From assembly GCA_025997755.1 (NCBI GenBank), contig BNVA01000003.1:1-39577 (forward strand): DNA of 39,577 nucleotides, read 5' to 3'. The stretch comes from Spirochaetia bacterium (GTDB lineage Bacteria > Spirochaetota > Spirochaetia > Treponematales > Breznakiellaceae). The stretch's first letter is position 1. Every line of letters begins with the position of its first letter. Shown here in pieces: positions 31,644 to 39,577 of this stretch. The position numbers and the translations under genes were made by a program. The notes below the pieces were generated by a model. It saw only the letters and a list, made by a program, of their open reading frames with translations, searched no databases and had not been told where the DNA came from.

Positions 31644-34376
31644 ATGGCGCAGGAAACTGACAATACACAAAAACCCAAAGTTGAGCTGATTAAACGTTCA
31701 AAGGAACCGGAAGAAAGCACAAAAACGGATACGGCCGAACGAAAAAAAGTCGTTATTGTAAAAAAACGGGCTGCGCCTCCTCAAAAAAACCGGGCACAGG
31801 AGGGTGCGGCTTCTTCCGTGCCGGAAAAACCGGCGTCAAAAGTAACTGTCGTTGCACGAAACGAGACGGTCCCGGCATCTGAAAAACCTTCCGCCGCCGA
31901 AACAAAAGAATCCGATGTGATCCTTATAAAAACTACGCCTAAACCGGATGCCGCGCCTGAAAATAACGCGGCGGAGAAAAAAACTACGCCTGCCGGTACT
32001 GCGGTTTCTGCAGGGCAGGTTTCTTTTCTGGCTCCAACCCAGCGCCCTGCGGTACAGGCAGGACGTGTAGGCGGTAAATTCATAGGTCCCAAACCGCCGC
32101 GTGCCGACGGTGAACGCAGACCGGCGGCTTACAGCAAAACCGGAGCAAGGGGCGGGACTAATGCCAAAACAGGCAGCGCTCCGTTTAACAATGAAGGCGG
32201 CTATGCGGGCAGAGCGCCCTACCAAGGCGGCGGCGTTCAAACCGGCGGCGGCAGCGGCGGCTATCAGGGCGGACGCGGGCAGGGCGGCTTTAACAGGCAG
32301 CAGACAGGCGCTCCGCATACGGGCGGCGGCTTTAACCGACAGGGCAATGATTCTGCGGGAGGAAGACGCCCATATCAACCGGGTGGAAACACGGGCGGGC
32401 AGGGTTTTCAGCGTCCGCCGTTTCAGCGTCAGGGCGGCGGTTTCGGCGGCAGACCCGGCGTAGGCAATAACGCGGCTCAGCCGCTTCTGCCTTTAGACGG
32501 AAAAACCCCGGGGAAACGTGCGTTTAAGGCAAAAAAACCGGTTTATCAGCGCCGCGACAAAGAATTGGAGATGGAGGCAAAACTCCTTCAAACCAAAAAA
32601 CGTGTTGCGATTATGGCAAATCCGGTTCCGAAATCCATCGACATCATGGAAGTTATCTCGGTTTCCGAGCTTGCACGTAAAATGAATTTAAAGGCATCCG
32701 ACCTAATCGCCAAACTTATGAGTATGGGGATGATGGTAACTATAAACCAGCAGATTGATTCGGAAACGGCAACCTTGCTGGCAGCCGAATTCGGCGCCGA
32801 TGTAAAAATTGTAAGCCTATACGATGAAACACTAATAGAAACAGAAAACGACGATGCGGAAACAATGACGCCGCGTCCGCCGGTTGTAACGGTAATGGGA
32901 CACGTCGATCACGGTAAAACAAAGCTGTTAGACGCAATCCGCAGCGCCGATGTAGTCTCCGGTGAGTTCGGCGGAATAACTCAGCATATAGGCGCGTATA
33001 TGGTAGAAACGCCGATGGGCAACATCACCTTCCTGGATACCCCGGGACACGAAGCCTTTACCAGAATGAGAAGCAGAGGCGCGCAGGTAACCGACATTGT
33101 AGTCCTTGTCGTCGCGGCAGACGACGGCGTAATGCCTCAAACTATAGAGGCAATAAATCACGCAAAAGAGGCGGATGTCCCAATCATCGTAGCGGTAAAC
33201 AAAATGGATAAACCGGAAGCGAACCCCGACAGGGTAAAAAGCCAGCTTTCGGAATTGGGATTACAGCCTGAGGAATGGGGCGGGCAGACTATGTTTGTCG
33301 AGCTTTCCGCCTTAAAGAAAACCGGTATTGATAAACTAATCGAAGCGATACTACTGCAAGCCGAAATCCTTGATCTGCGTGCAAATTATAATAGGAGCGC
33401 GGAAGGAAAAATTCTTGAATCACGCATAGATCACGGAAGGGGCATAGTTGCTACCATCATGCTGGAAAAGGGTACGCTTGAAATCGGCGACAGCTTTGTA
33501 GCGGGCGTTTGGCCTGGCAAGGTTCGGGCTATCTTTAACGATAAGGGTAAAAAAATTGAAGAAGCGACACCCGCGATGCCCGTCGAAGTACTGGGTTTTG
33601 AAGGTATACCAAATGCCGGCGATCCCCTGCAGGTTGTGGAAGATGAAAAAACGGCGCGCGGCTTTTCCGCAAAGCGTCAGGAACTTAAACGTTTTGAAGA
33701 TGCAAAAAATGTAAGAAAGATCACGCTGGATAATCTTTACGATACTATAAGCGAAGGCGACATACAGGAATTAAAAGTAATAATCAAAGGCGATGTACAA
33801 GGCTCGGTGGAAGCGTTACGCGCAAGCCTTGAAAAACTTTCTACAAAAGAGGTAAGGCTTAACGTAATACAGGCGCTGCCCGGCGCTATCAACGAAGGCG
33901 ATGTAAACCTTGCCGCTGCGTCTAACGCTATTTTGATAGGCTTTAACGTACGCCCGACGCCGAAAGCAAAAGCCCTTGCGGATCAGGAAAAAGTTGACGT
34001 TAGGCGTTACAATATTATCTACCGTGTTGTGGAAGAAATGCAGCAGGCAATGGAAGGAATGTTAAAGCCCGATACAAAAGAAGAAGTTATTGCCAATGTA
34101 GAAGTAAGGAACGTATTCAAAATGTCAAAGTCCGGTATCATAGCAGGCTGTTATGTGCTGCACGGTACCGTAAAACGTTCGGCAAGCGTCAACGTAATCC
34201 GCAACGATACGGTGATACATACGGGAAAAATCGCGTCTTTGCGCCGTTTTAAAGATGATGTTAAAGAAGTTGCTTCCGGCTTTGAATGCGGCATGGGTAT
34301 AGACAATTTTGAAGATGTTAAAGTAGGCGATGAGCTTGAAGTATTTGAGATTGTCGAAGTTGCCCGTCATCTATAG
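31644..34376 (+). CDS. infB: Translation initiation factor IF-2
   Basis: 910 residues. The N-terminal 150 are basic and Ala/Pro-rich. Residues about 165-280 form a low-complexity Gly/Arg/Gln region with many GGG and RQ units ([20 protein letters not shown]). The IF-2N domain is [20 protein letters not shown]. The GTPase has G1 [12 protein letters not shown] near 418, G2 [11 protein letters not shown]3 DTPGHEAF and G4 NKMD. Domains II-IV follow, ending in a beta-barrel that binds fMet-tRNA ([20 protein letters not shown]). IF-2 brings initiator tRNA to the 30S subunit and promotes subunit joining. AGGAAGG precedes the ATG. It is the last gene of the operon and converges on the acyltransferase gene with 8 bases between and no evident terminator. 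Confidence 0.97.
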   Translation: MAQETDNTQKPKVELIKRSKEPEESTKTDTAERKKVVIVKKRAAPPQKNRAQEGAASSVPEKPASKVTVVARNETVPASEKPSAAETKESDVILIKTTPKPDAAPENNAAEKKTTPAGTAVSAGQVSFLAPTQRPAVQAGRVGGKFIGPKPPRADGERRPAAYSKTGARGGTNAKTGSAPFNNEGGYAGRAPYQGGGVQTGGGSGGYQGGRGQGGFNRQQTGAPHTGGGFNRQGNDSAGGRRPYQPGGNTGGQGFQRPPFQRQGGGFGGRPGVGNNAAQPLLPLDGKTPGKRAFKAKKPVYQRRDKELEMEAKLLQTKKRVAIMANPVPKSIDIMEVISVSELARKMNLKASDLIAKLMSMGMMVTINQQIDSETATLLAAEFGADVKIVSLYDETLIETENDDAETMTPRPPVVTVMGHVDHGKTKLLDAIRSADVVSGEFGGITQHIGAYMVETPMGNITFLDTPGHEAFTRMRSRGAQVTDIVVLVVAADDGVMPQTIEAINHAKEADVPIIVAVNKMDKPEANPDRVKSQLSELGLQPEEWGGQTMFVELSALKKTGIDKLIEAILLQAEILDLRANYNRSAEGKILESRIDHGRGIVATIMLEKGTLEIGDSFVAGVWPGKVRAIFNDKGKKIEEATPAMPVEVLGFEGIPNAGDPLQVVEDEKTARGFSAKRQELKRFEDAKNVRKITLDNLYDTISEGDIQELKVIIKGDVQGSVEALRASLEKLSTKEVRLNVIQALPGAINEGDVNLAAASNAILIGFNVRPTPKAKALADQEKVDVRRYNIIYRVVEEMQQAMEGMLKPDTKEEVIANVEVRNVFKMSKSGIIAGCYVLHGTVKRSASVNVIRNDTVIHTGKIASLRRFKDDVKEVASGFECGMGIDNFEDVKVGDELEVFEIVEVARHL

Positions 34377-34384
34377 TTGTTAGG

Positions 34385-35158
34385 CTAATTTATTCCCTTT
34401 ATGCGCGGCATCTTGCCTTTAGAATAGATTTGAGTTCCCGCGCGCGGGTTTTCCGCACGGCGGCGTTCTATCTCGTTCTGCATGATCTGCCTAACGGCTT
34501 GTGCATACTCTTTTACGGATTTTAAATTCGGCTCCCCGTTTTCGTCAAAATTAACATGATCTTTTGGGTAAACAGGATCAAGGACTACAACTTTCATTTT
34601 TGGAAATTTTCTGCCAAGTGCCGTCCCTTTTGGAAAAAGTCCGTCGTAAAAAACAGAAACAGCCGGAATAACAGGTATGTTTAATTTTGCCGCGATAAAG
34701 AATGCTCCGCTTTTAAAAGGAGCAATCTCCTGATTATGCGTATAACACTCACCTTCGGGATAGAAGTGCATAAAATGATGCCGCTTTAATGCCCGCTCAC
34801 TAATTTCAATAATCCGGTCTATGCCCCTTCCTCCGGGCGGCAGCGGTATTCCGCCCAGTAAGCGTGTAAATGTACCCAAAAAAGGGGCTTCCACGGTTAA
34901 TTCAAGCATTGTATGCCAAGTCCTGCGGGGAAGCACGGCACCGCACGCTATTACCGGGTCTAAAAATGTCGTATGGTTTGAAACAAAAACGGCATTACCT
35001 TTAAACAGCCTAATCTTGTTTGTATTTTCGTATCGAACCGAATAAAGAAAAATATTTACCAGCTGAGCTATAGGCCAGACAATATAAAATGTCAGCCCCG
35101 AGAGAAGCCTAAAACGAATCGAGAAATCAATTAGGGGCATTCCCCGTCTGTAACGCAT
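34385..35158 (-). CDS. PlsC-family acyltransferase
   Basis: 257 residues from the ATG at 35158, chosen because it overlaps the upstream stop by one base (TAATG); a start at 35182 is the alternative. A hydrophobic segment near residues 20-40 would anchor it in the inner membrane. The acyltransferase motif H-x4-D is VSNHTTFLDP (His62, Asp67). Motif III reads MHFYPEGECYT, and FKSGAFFIAAKLNIPVIPA is motif IV. The family transfers acyl chains from ACP or CoA to glycerophosphate, lysophospholipid or other hydroxyl acceptors. Coupling to a GT2 glycosyltransferase suggests an acylated glycolipid or carotenoid-glycoside type product, not ordinary phosphatidate synthesis. The C-terminal 40 residues are basic. 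Confidence 0.85.
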   Translation of the reverse strand: MRYRRGMPLIDFSIRFRLLSGLTFYIVWPIAQLVNIFLYSVRYENTNKIRLFKGNAVFVSNHTTFLDPVIACGAVLPRRTWHTMLELTVEAPFLGTFTRLLGGIPLPPGGRGIDRIIEISERALKRHHFMHFYPEGECYTHNQEIAPFKSGAFFIAAKLNIPVIPAVSVFYDGLFPKGTALGRKFPKMKVVVLDPVYPKDHVNFDENGEPNLKSVKEYAQAVRQIMQNEIERRRAENPRAGTQIYSKGKMPRIKGIN

Positions 35159-36300
35159 TAACTTACTACTCTGCCTTTCCAAACAAAGCCTTTACCGGAA
35201 ACCGTCCTGAACCACGACCACAGAGACATGAAAAGTAAATTAACGTATAAAACAGGCCACAAAAAAGCGCCCCAAAAATTTATTCTGCGTCCTATAAAAA
35301 GTGTAAGCCATGTAATTGTCGCCAGAATGTTTACAATACCGCACTGCAAAAGATACGGGCTGTCAACAGCGGCAAGAATAAATAAAAGCGGAAAAGGTAA
35401 AATAAAAAACAGCAAAACTGCAATGGCAATAATAAAAATTATAAAGTGATTTTTGCCTACAAAATCAAAAATGTTTTTTCCGATTCCTTGTATACCGGCA
35501 CTGTATCCTTCGTACATACGGCAGCGTACCTGATTCGTAATATCCAAAAACTCGGTAACATAACCTTGAGACTTAACATTGCGTGACATATAAACATCTT
35601 CCGTGGTTTTATCTTTAAATGAATCAAAACCGCCTGTTTTATCGTAAACATCATGTTTAATCGCTATAAACTGTCCTACGGCGGCGGAAAAATAACCCAG
35701 TTTAATAATGTGATTTAAAAACATAGGAATAACAAATCCTGTTAAAAAGAACATTATTGGCACGGTTGTAATTTCACCAATCGTTCTAAGCTCCTGTCCT
35801 ACATAACCGGAAATAAAATCCGCCCTTGATGTTTCAAAATTTGTAGCAACCCATGAAACGCTTGTGGGACCATGAACTGTATCGGCATCCGTAAAAAGAA
35901 TGTACTCGCCCTTTGCTTTTTTCATTAACTGGTGCAGGGCAAAAGGTTTGCCGTACCAATCGCTTGGAAGCGGGTCACCTTTAAAAACATGAACCCTTGT
36001 GTCTTCTTTTTCTATACGCTGCAGTATATTCCATGTCTCATCGGTGGAATTATCATCAATAACAAGGATCTCATAGTTTTTGTAAGTTTGATTTCTAAGC
36101 GAAAGAAGACAGCGTTCAATATTTTTTTCTTCGTTACGCGCCGGAACAAGAACCGATATAAGCGGCCCGTTAGTCAACGACGGAGCCTGAGTTTGGGCCC
36201 TCATGCTCAAAATATTTATAGTTGACATTAAATAAAAGTAGACGCTTATAGTAATCATAACTATAAAATATATTTTTAAAAGCAGCTCAATTTCCGGCAT
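35158..36300 (-). CDS. Membrane GT2 glycosyltransferase
   Basis: 380 residues. One N-terminal membrane helix, a cytoplasmic GT-A domain and about four C-terminal helices. Motifs: ISVLVPARNEEKNIERCLLS, EILVIDDNSTDET, KGEYILFTDADTV with the D-x-D metal site, GYFSAAVGQFIAIK, and the acceptor-side TEDVYMSRNVKSQG (E-D general base). The segment DWYGKPFALHQLMKKAKGEY is typical of the CrtQ/CruC-like branch that glycosylates carotenoid or lipid acceptors and is often encoded with an acyltransferase, as here. I cannot tell which lipid is the acceptor. The ATG follows AGGGGCG. It lies 12 bases after the TPR gene and is translationally coupled to the acyltransferase. Confidence 0.85.
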   Translation of the reverse strand: MPEIELLLKIYFIVMITISVYFYLMSTINILSMRAQTQAPSLTNGPLISVLVPARNEEKNIERCLLSLRNQTYKNYEILVIDDNSTDETWNILQRIEKEDTRVHVFKGDPLPSDWYGKPFALHQLMKKAKGEYILFTDADTVHGPTSVSWVATNFETSRADFISGYVGQELRTIGEITTVPIMFFLTGFVIPMFLNHIIKLGYFSAAVGQFIAIKHDVYDKTGGFDSFKDKTTEDVYMSRNVKSQGYVTEFLDITNQVRCRMYEGYSAGIQGIGKNIFDFVGKNHFIIFIIAIAVLLFFILPFPLLFILAAVDSPYLLQCGIVNILATITWLTLFIGRRINFWGAFLWPVLYVNLLFMSLWSWFRTVSGKGFVWKGRVVS

Positions 36301-36312
36301 AAACGCCCCTCT

Positions 36313-37056
36313 CTATTCTGTTTCATATTTTATGGATAGGTCTCTGCCTGTTAGTAGATCATTGGCGTATTTATTTGTCGGGTAAACGGAGAGGGCTTTA
36401 TCTATCCAAGTTTTTGCTTCTTCAATTTTTTTTTCGCGTATATATCCGTACGCGAGCGCGGAATAAACATTAAAAAGGTCATCTTTTTGAGAATCGTAAG
36501 CGCCGTACAAAATTGCCAGCATATCATTTATGCCTTTTTTAACATTACTAAAAGGAGGCGGCGCGTATACCCAGCGGCTTGCAATTAAATACTGCGCACC
36601 GGCGTTTCTGCTGTTCAGTTTTAACGAATTTTTTGCGAATTTTTCTACGTCAAGCCCGTTGAGCATCACCCAGCCTACCGGTTTTAGCGTACAAAGCTGA
36701 CTTATATTCGCCGCCCTCATCTCCCAGCCGGTGGACGAGGGCTGTTGTTTTATTGATTTTTCTGCAAATTCAAGACCTTTTTGATAGTGTTCCATAGCTA
36801 TTTCGTTTTTCAACTCAAAATGATATATACGCGCCAAATAATATTCACACACCGAAAGGCTGTTATCAAGTTCAAAACCGGTGAGTATTTCCCGCGCAGT
36901 CTGTACGGTTTTAGCGGTAAGGAGTTCCGCCTGTGCCGCCGTATGAGTTTGCTCATAAAAGGCATCGCGCAGGGGAAGCAGAAAATCCGGCAGGGCTTCT
37001 GCATTCACGTATAGAGGACATATCATAAAAAAAAGAGCTAAAAATTTTTTTTTCAT
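36313..37056 (-). CDS. Exported TPR-repeat protein
   Basis: 247 residues. MKKKFLALFFMICPLYVNAE is a signal peptide with an AxA-like end; an in-frame ATG four codons earlier is less likely. The mature part is all-helical, with tetratricopeptide-like units: CEYYLARIYHFELKNEIAME with HYQKGLEFAEKSI, AQYLIASRWVYAPP, and FNVYSALAYGYIREKKIEEA with KTWIDKALSVYPTN. No catalytic motif. Such periplasmic TPR proteins usually act as assembly or binding platforms. It lies 12 bases upstream of the glycosyltransferase gene. An 88-base gap separates it from the RNB gene and holds no feature I can name with confidence. Confidence 0.75.
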   Translation of the reverse strand: MKKKFLALFFMICPLYVNAEALPDFLLPLRDAFYEQTHTAAQAELLTAKTVQTAREILTGFELDNSLSVCEYYLARIYHFELKNEIAMEHYQKGLEFAEKSIKQQPSSTGWEMRAANISQLCTLKPVGWVMLNGLDVEKFAKNSLKLNSRNAGAQYLIASRWVYAPPPFSNVKKGINDMLAILYGAYDSQKDDLFNVYSALAYGYIREKKIEEAKTWIDKALSVYPTNKYANDLLTGRDLSIKYETE

Positions 37057-37144
37057 GGAAAAGATCATAGTTTTAATTGACTATATAAACAACCTCAATT
37101 TTTTTACTTTATGCAATCATCTTACCGGAAAGCATTATTTTGGG

Positions 37145-39016
37145 CTAGACTGCGGTGAAGTGTACTTCGCTTTGCTCTAGCCGGACACGTTTTAGTTTAA
37201 TTTTTACTGTTTCGTTAGGCACAATACCGGAGGCTGAATGGGGTAAAGCCGTCTGTACTTCCAACCCCAGCTTAGGGATAAAGAGGACTGCAAGAGGTCC
37301 CTTGCGGTCGAGAAAAACCGCATCCCAAACACTGTCGATTTTATCGCTCAAATAAACCGCAATCCAGTACGCCCTGGAAGCCCTCTCGGCATGAACTCTT
37401 GAAATTGCTCCCCGGTCGGACTGAGCTATGCGGGCAAGGAGTTCATCGGTTTCGACAGGCGGTTTGCCCAGAAGAAATGCGCGTATCTGTTGATGCGCCA
37501 GAAGGTCTGTGTAGCGGCGCAGCGGGCTTGTAACCTGAGTGTAAATATCCAGTCCCAGCCCCCAGTGGAGACCGGGTTTGCAGGAAAGCGTACGCGGACG
37601 CATACAGCGGCGCAGTTGGTATGCCCCTGCCAGCCCGTCGAGAGGATTTGCCGGAAGATCGCCTGTTTCCTGGCTTACAAATGGAAAAGGCAGCTTATTT
37701 TTTAATGCCCAACCGGCAGCGGCTTCACCTGCAAGCAGCATACATTCCCGAACGGCAATTGCGGAGTGTGTGTCTTTTTGAGGATAGATGTCTACGGTAC
37801 AGTCCTTTACAGTTATATGAATTTCAGGAAAGTCGATAAAAACAGCTCCGGCATCCGACCTGCGCTTTATATTCCGCTCTGCAAAATCAAAAAAAGGCTG
37901 AAATTTAATGTTTTCGTCGGCTTCCTCATAGCTTAGGCGTGTAATATGGACTTTTGAACGGACAATTTCCGTATTTATTATCTTTCCCTCGCCGTCAATT
38001 TTGATTATAAAACTTAACGCGGGCGAAATTTCCGATAAACCAAGCGCAAATACAGGCAAAGCTTCCTCGGAGATCATACGAAAAGTCCCTTCGGGAGTGT
38101 AAAATGTGGTTCCGCGTGAGCGCGCCTCAATATCCGCATCGGAATTCGGTATTATTGATGCCGTCGGGTCTGCAATATGGACAAAAAGAGTACAGCCGTC
38201 ATTTTCGATTTTGATTGATACGGCATCGTCCGGATCTTCGCTCCAAACGGAATCAACGGCAAAAGCATCGAGACCGGAAAGATCTTCGCGATCCTCATCC
38301 GGCAGCGGGGGAACAGCGGCTTTAGCGGAAATTGTGCTTACATCAAAGCGGCTTGGATACGGATTAAAGAAAGGAGTCCAAACTCCGGTTTCCAGCAATA
38401 ATTTATGAGCCGCTGTAGGCTCTTCCGAAAGACCGGCATCGTGCATCGTTCTGCTTTTTTCAGTTAAGCCCATGGCTAGAGCCTTAACATCCTGCAAAAA
38501 ATGTTCATCTTCCGGCAGTATTAGTTTGTTTGTTTTTAAGCGATCCGTTTCTTTTAAGCGATCTATGAAAGCCGTTCTTTCCGCAGCCTCGTTTTGCTTT
38601 ACACTGCGTTTTTTTATTTCGGCTTCAATATCTTCTTTTGGACGCGGCAATATCTGTCCTGAACCGGCGCTGCCGGAAAAATACAAACCGTCGGCTAATA
38701 GGAGGTAGGCGTTCCACGCGCTTTTGGCAGTCCATTCATTCCAAGCAAGGTCTGCAATATCTTTAAGCGTAATAGCCGTGCCTTCCTGTACAAAAGAAAC
38801 GGTAAGTTCCCAAACTTCGTTAATATCCGTTTCCGGCGGAGTGTTTTCAAGTTCATTTAAATTTGTGAGGGGACCTTCGTGCAGTATAAAAATATCTTTT
38901 TCGCGGACTTTTACCTGCGATCCGTCCTGCAATTTGATATTTATTTTTTCACCTGCATCCGTAACAAGGGCAGGTTTGTTTTTGTAAAGGGCAAGGCTGT
39001 TTTGTTTTATCATCAT
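37145..39016 (-). CDS. RNB-domain exoribonuclease (RNase II/R family)
   Basis: 623 residues. A small SH3-like N-terminal domain ([20 protein letters not shown]) replaces the paired cold-shock domains of enteric RNase II/R. A helical middle region follows. The RNB catalytic domain begins [20 protein letters not shown], with the clustered Asp residues that bind two Mg ions, then [12 protein letters not shown], and ends with the family signature [21 protein letters not shown] short OB/S1-like C-terminus completes it. The family degrades single-stranded RNA 3' to 5'. Start ATG 39016 overlaps the guaA stop by four bases (ATGA). This architecture resembles the shorter RNB proteins of cyanobacteria and spirochaetes more than E. 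coli RNase R. Confidence 0.88.
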   Translation of the reverse strand: MMIKQNSLALYKNKPALVTDAGEKINIKLQDGSQVKVREKDIFILHEGPLTNLNELENTPPETDINEVWELTVSFVQEGTAITLKDIADLAWNEWTAKSAWNAYLLLADGLYFSGSAGSGQILPRPKEDIEAEIKKRSVKQNEAAERTAFIDRLKETDRLKTNKLILPEDEHFLQDVKALAMGLTEKSRTMHDAGLSEEPTAAHKLLLETGVWTPFFNPYPSRFDVSTISAKAAVPPLPDEDREDLSGLDAFAVDSVWSEDPDDAVSIKIENDGCTLFVHIADPTASIIPNSDADIEARSRGTTFYTPEGTFRMISEEALPVFALGLSEISPALSFIIKIDGEGKIINTEIVRSKVHITRLSYEEADENIKFQPFFDFAERNIKRRSDAGAVFIDFPEIHITVKDCTVDIYPQKDTHSAIAVRECMLLAGEAAAGWALKNKLPFPFVSQETGDLPANPLDGLAGAYQLRRCMRPRTLSCKPGLHWGLGLDIYTQVTSPLRRYTDLLAHQQIRAFLLGKPPVETDELLARIAQSDRGAISRVHAERASRAYWIAVYLSDKIDSVWDAVFLDRKGPLAVLFIPKLGLEVQTALPHSASGIVPNETVKIKLKRVRLEQSEVHFTAV

Positions 39017-39577
39017 TCCCATTCTATAGTAGCAGGAGGCTTACTGGATATGTCATAACTTACCCTGCCTATTTCCGGTACTGAGTTTGTTATAAGCGTG
39101 GATATTTCTATAAGGTCTTTTGAAGGGAAGGGGTAGACATCGGCCGTCATTCCGTCGGAGGAGCAAACGGCGCGAAGGGCTAGAACCCAGCCGTATTTGC
39201 GTACATCGCCCGCAACCCCCACCGACTTGATAGGCAGCAGAACGGCGAATGCCTGCCATATATCATCATAAAGACTTTTTTCGCCATTCGGTGCGCGGCG
39301 TTTTTTTAGCTCGCCTATAAAAACCGCATCGGCTTCGCGGAGTATGCGGCATTTTTCCTGTGTAACTTCGCCCAAAATACGCACGGCAAGCCCCGGTCCC
39401 GGAAAAGGATGACGCATGACCACTTCCGCATCTAAATCAAGCAGTCTTCCGAGTGCGCGTACCTCGTCTTTGTAGAGCTTGTCCAGAGGTTCGATTATAC
39501 GTCCGGCTTTGCGTTTTGCCTCAACAAGAGCGCTTCCCACATTGTGATGGCTTTTTATCAGATGGGCTTTATTTCCT
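39013..39577 (-). CDS. guaA: GMP synthase (glutamine-hydrolysing), C-terminal part; runs off the right edge
   Basis: About 187 residues are in the window; the frame is open to the last base. The sequence starts with [19 protein letters not shown] and continues [75 protein letters not shown] and the universal end [17 protein letters not shown]. This is the end of the ATP-pyrophosphatase domain plus the dimerisation domain. The full enzyme converts XMP to GMP using ATP and glutamine. The glutaminase and P-loop parts lie outside the window. Four-base overlap with the RNB gene downstream. Confidence 0.96.
   Translation of the reverse strand, partial: GNKAHLIKSHHNVGSALVEAKRKAGRIIEPLDKLYKDEVRALGRLLDLDAEVVMRHPFPGPGLAVRILGEVTQEKCRILREADAVFIGELKKRRAPNGEKSLYDDIWQAFAVLLPIKSVGVAGDVRKYGWVLALRAVCSSDGMTADVYPFPSKDLIEISTLITNSVPEIGRVSYDISSKPPATIEWE

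Noticed and set aside
31836..32463. Long open frames on both strands inside the 5' part of infB
   Set aside because: They are by-products of the GC-rich, Gly/Arg low-complexity coding of IF-2; no ribosome binding site or family match.

Overview
The window reads as part of a spirochaete chromosome, most likely a host-associated Treponema or close relative. The reasons are a periplasmic-type core flagellin (FlaB), a P83/100-family antigen, a FlgJ rod protein without a muramidase domain, sigma-28-like promoters, and the order dnaG-rpoD-zinc-ribbon coiled coil-rnpB, which I remember from treponemes. The species assignment is inference.

Layout. Bases 1-2950 are accessory DNA: an IS66 transposase remnant broken by an in-frame stop, a BrnT/BrnA toxin-antitoxin pair, and an intact ISKra4-like insertion sequence with terminal inverted repeats. 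Bases 3038-5147 hold P83/100 and flaB on the minus strand behind a sigma-28-like promoter. Bases 5284-8619 are a plus-strand cluster (phenylacetate-CoA ligase, tandem-ACT protein, glycogen synthase). The glycogen synthase tail reads straight through a complete antisense tRNA-Asp(GUC) gene. Bases 8674-11577 on the minus strand carry a cation efflux protein, a J-domain-MurB fusion and flgJ. Bases 11732-20047 on the plus strand carry a putative lipoprotein, a predicted beta-barrel, HIT, a small exported protein, AroDE, then a sigma-28-like promoter in front of ftsK and a glycosyltransferase. Bases 20051-24943 on the minus strand are the macromolecular-synthesis block dnaG-rpoD-zinc ribbon protein-rnpB.

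Bases 25032-29470 are a second accessory region. Two lipoprotein genes diverge here. The rightward one starts with a 14-G homopolymer seven codons in. The current tract length puts the start codon out of frame with about 730 codons of signal peptide, Listeria-Bacteroides repeats and an ALK-type glycine-rich domain, and thirteen G would restore the frame. This is the best candidate for something undescribed: a phase-variable surface lipoprotein caught in the OFF state. A terminator, a dispersed-looking repeat and an Rpn-type PD-(D/E)XK gene follow.

Bases 29530-34376 are the rimP-nusA-infB translation/termination operon. Its leader holds a promoter followed by a terminator hairpin, and its NusA has a C-terminal zinc ribbon. 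Bases 34385-39577 are a minus-strand run: guaA (partial at the right edge), an RNB exoribonuclease, a TPR protein, a GT2 glycosyltransferase and an acyltransferase, with tight overlaps between guaA and the RNB gene and between the last two.

No interval longer than about 300 bases is without a gene. All identifications are from reading the sequence; no database search was run.
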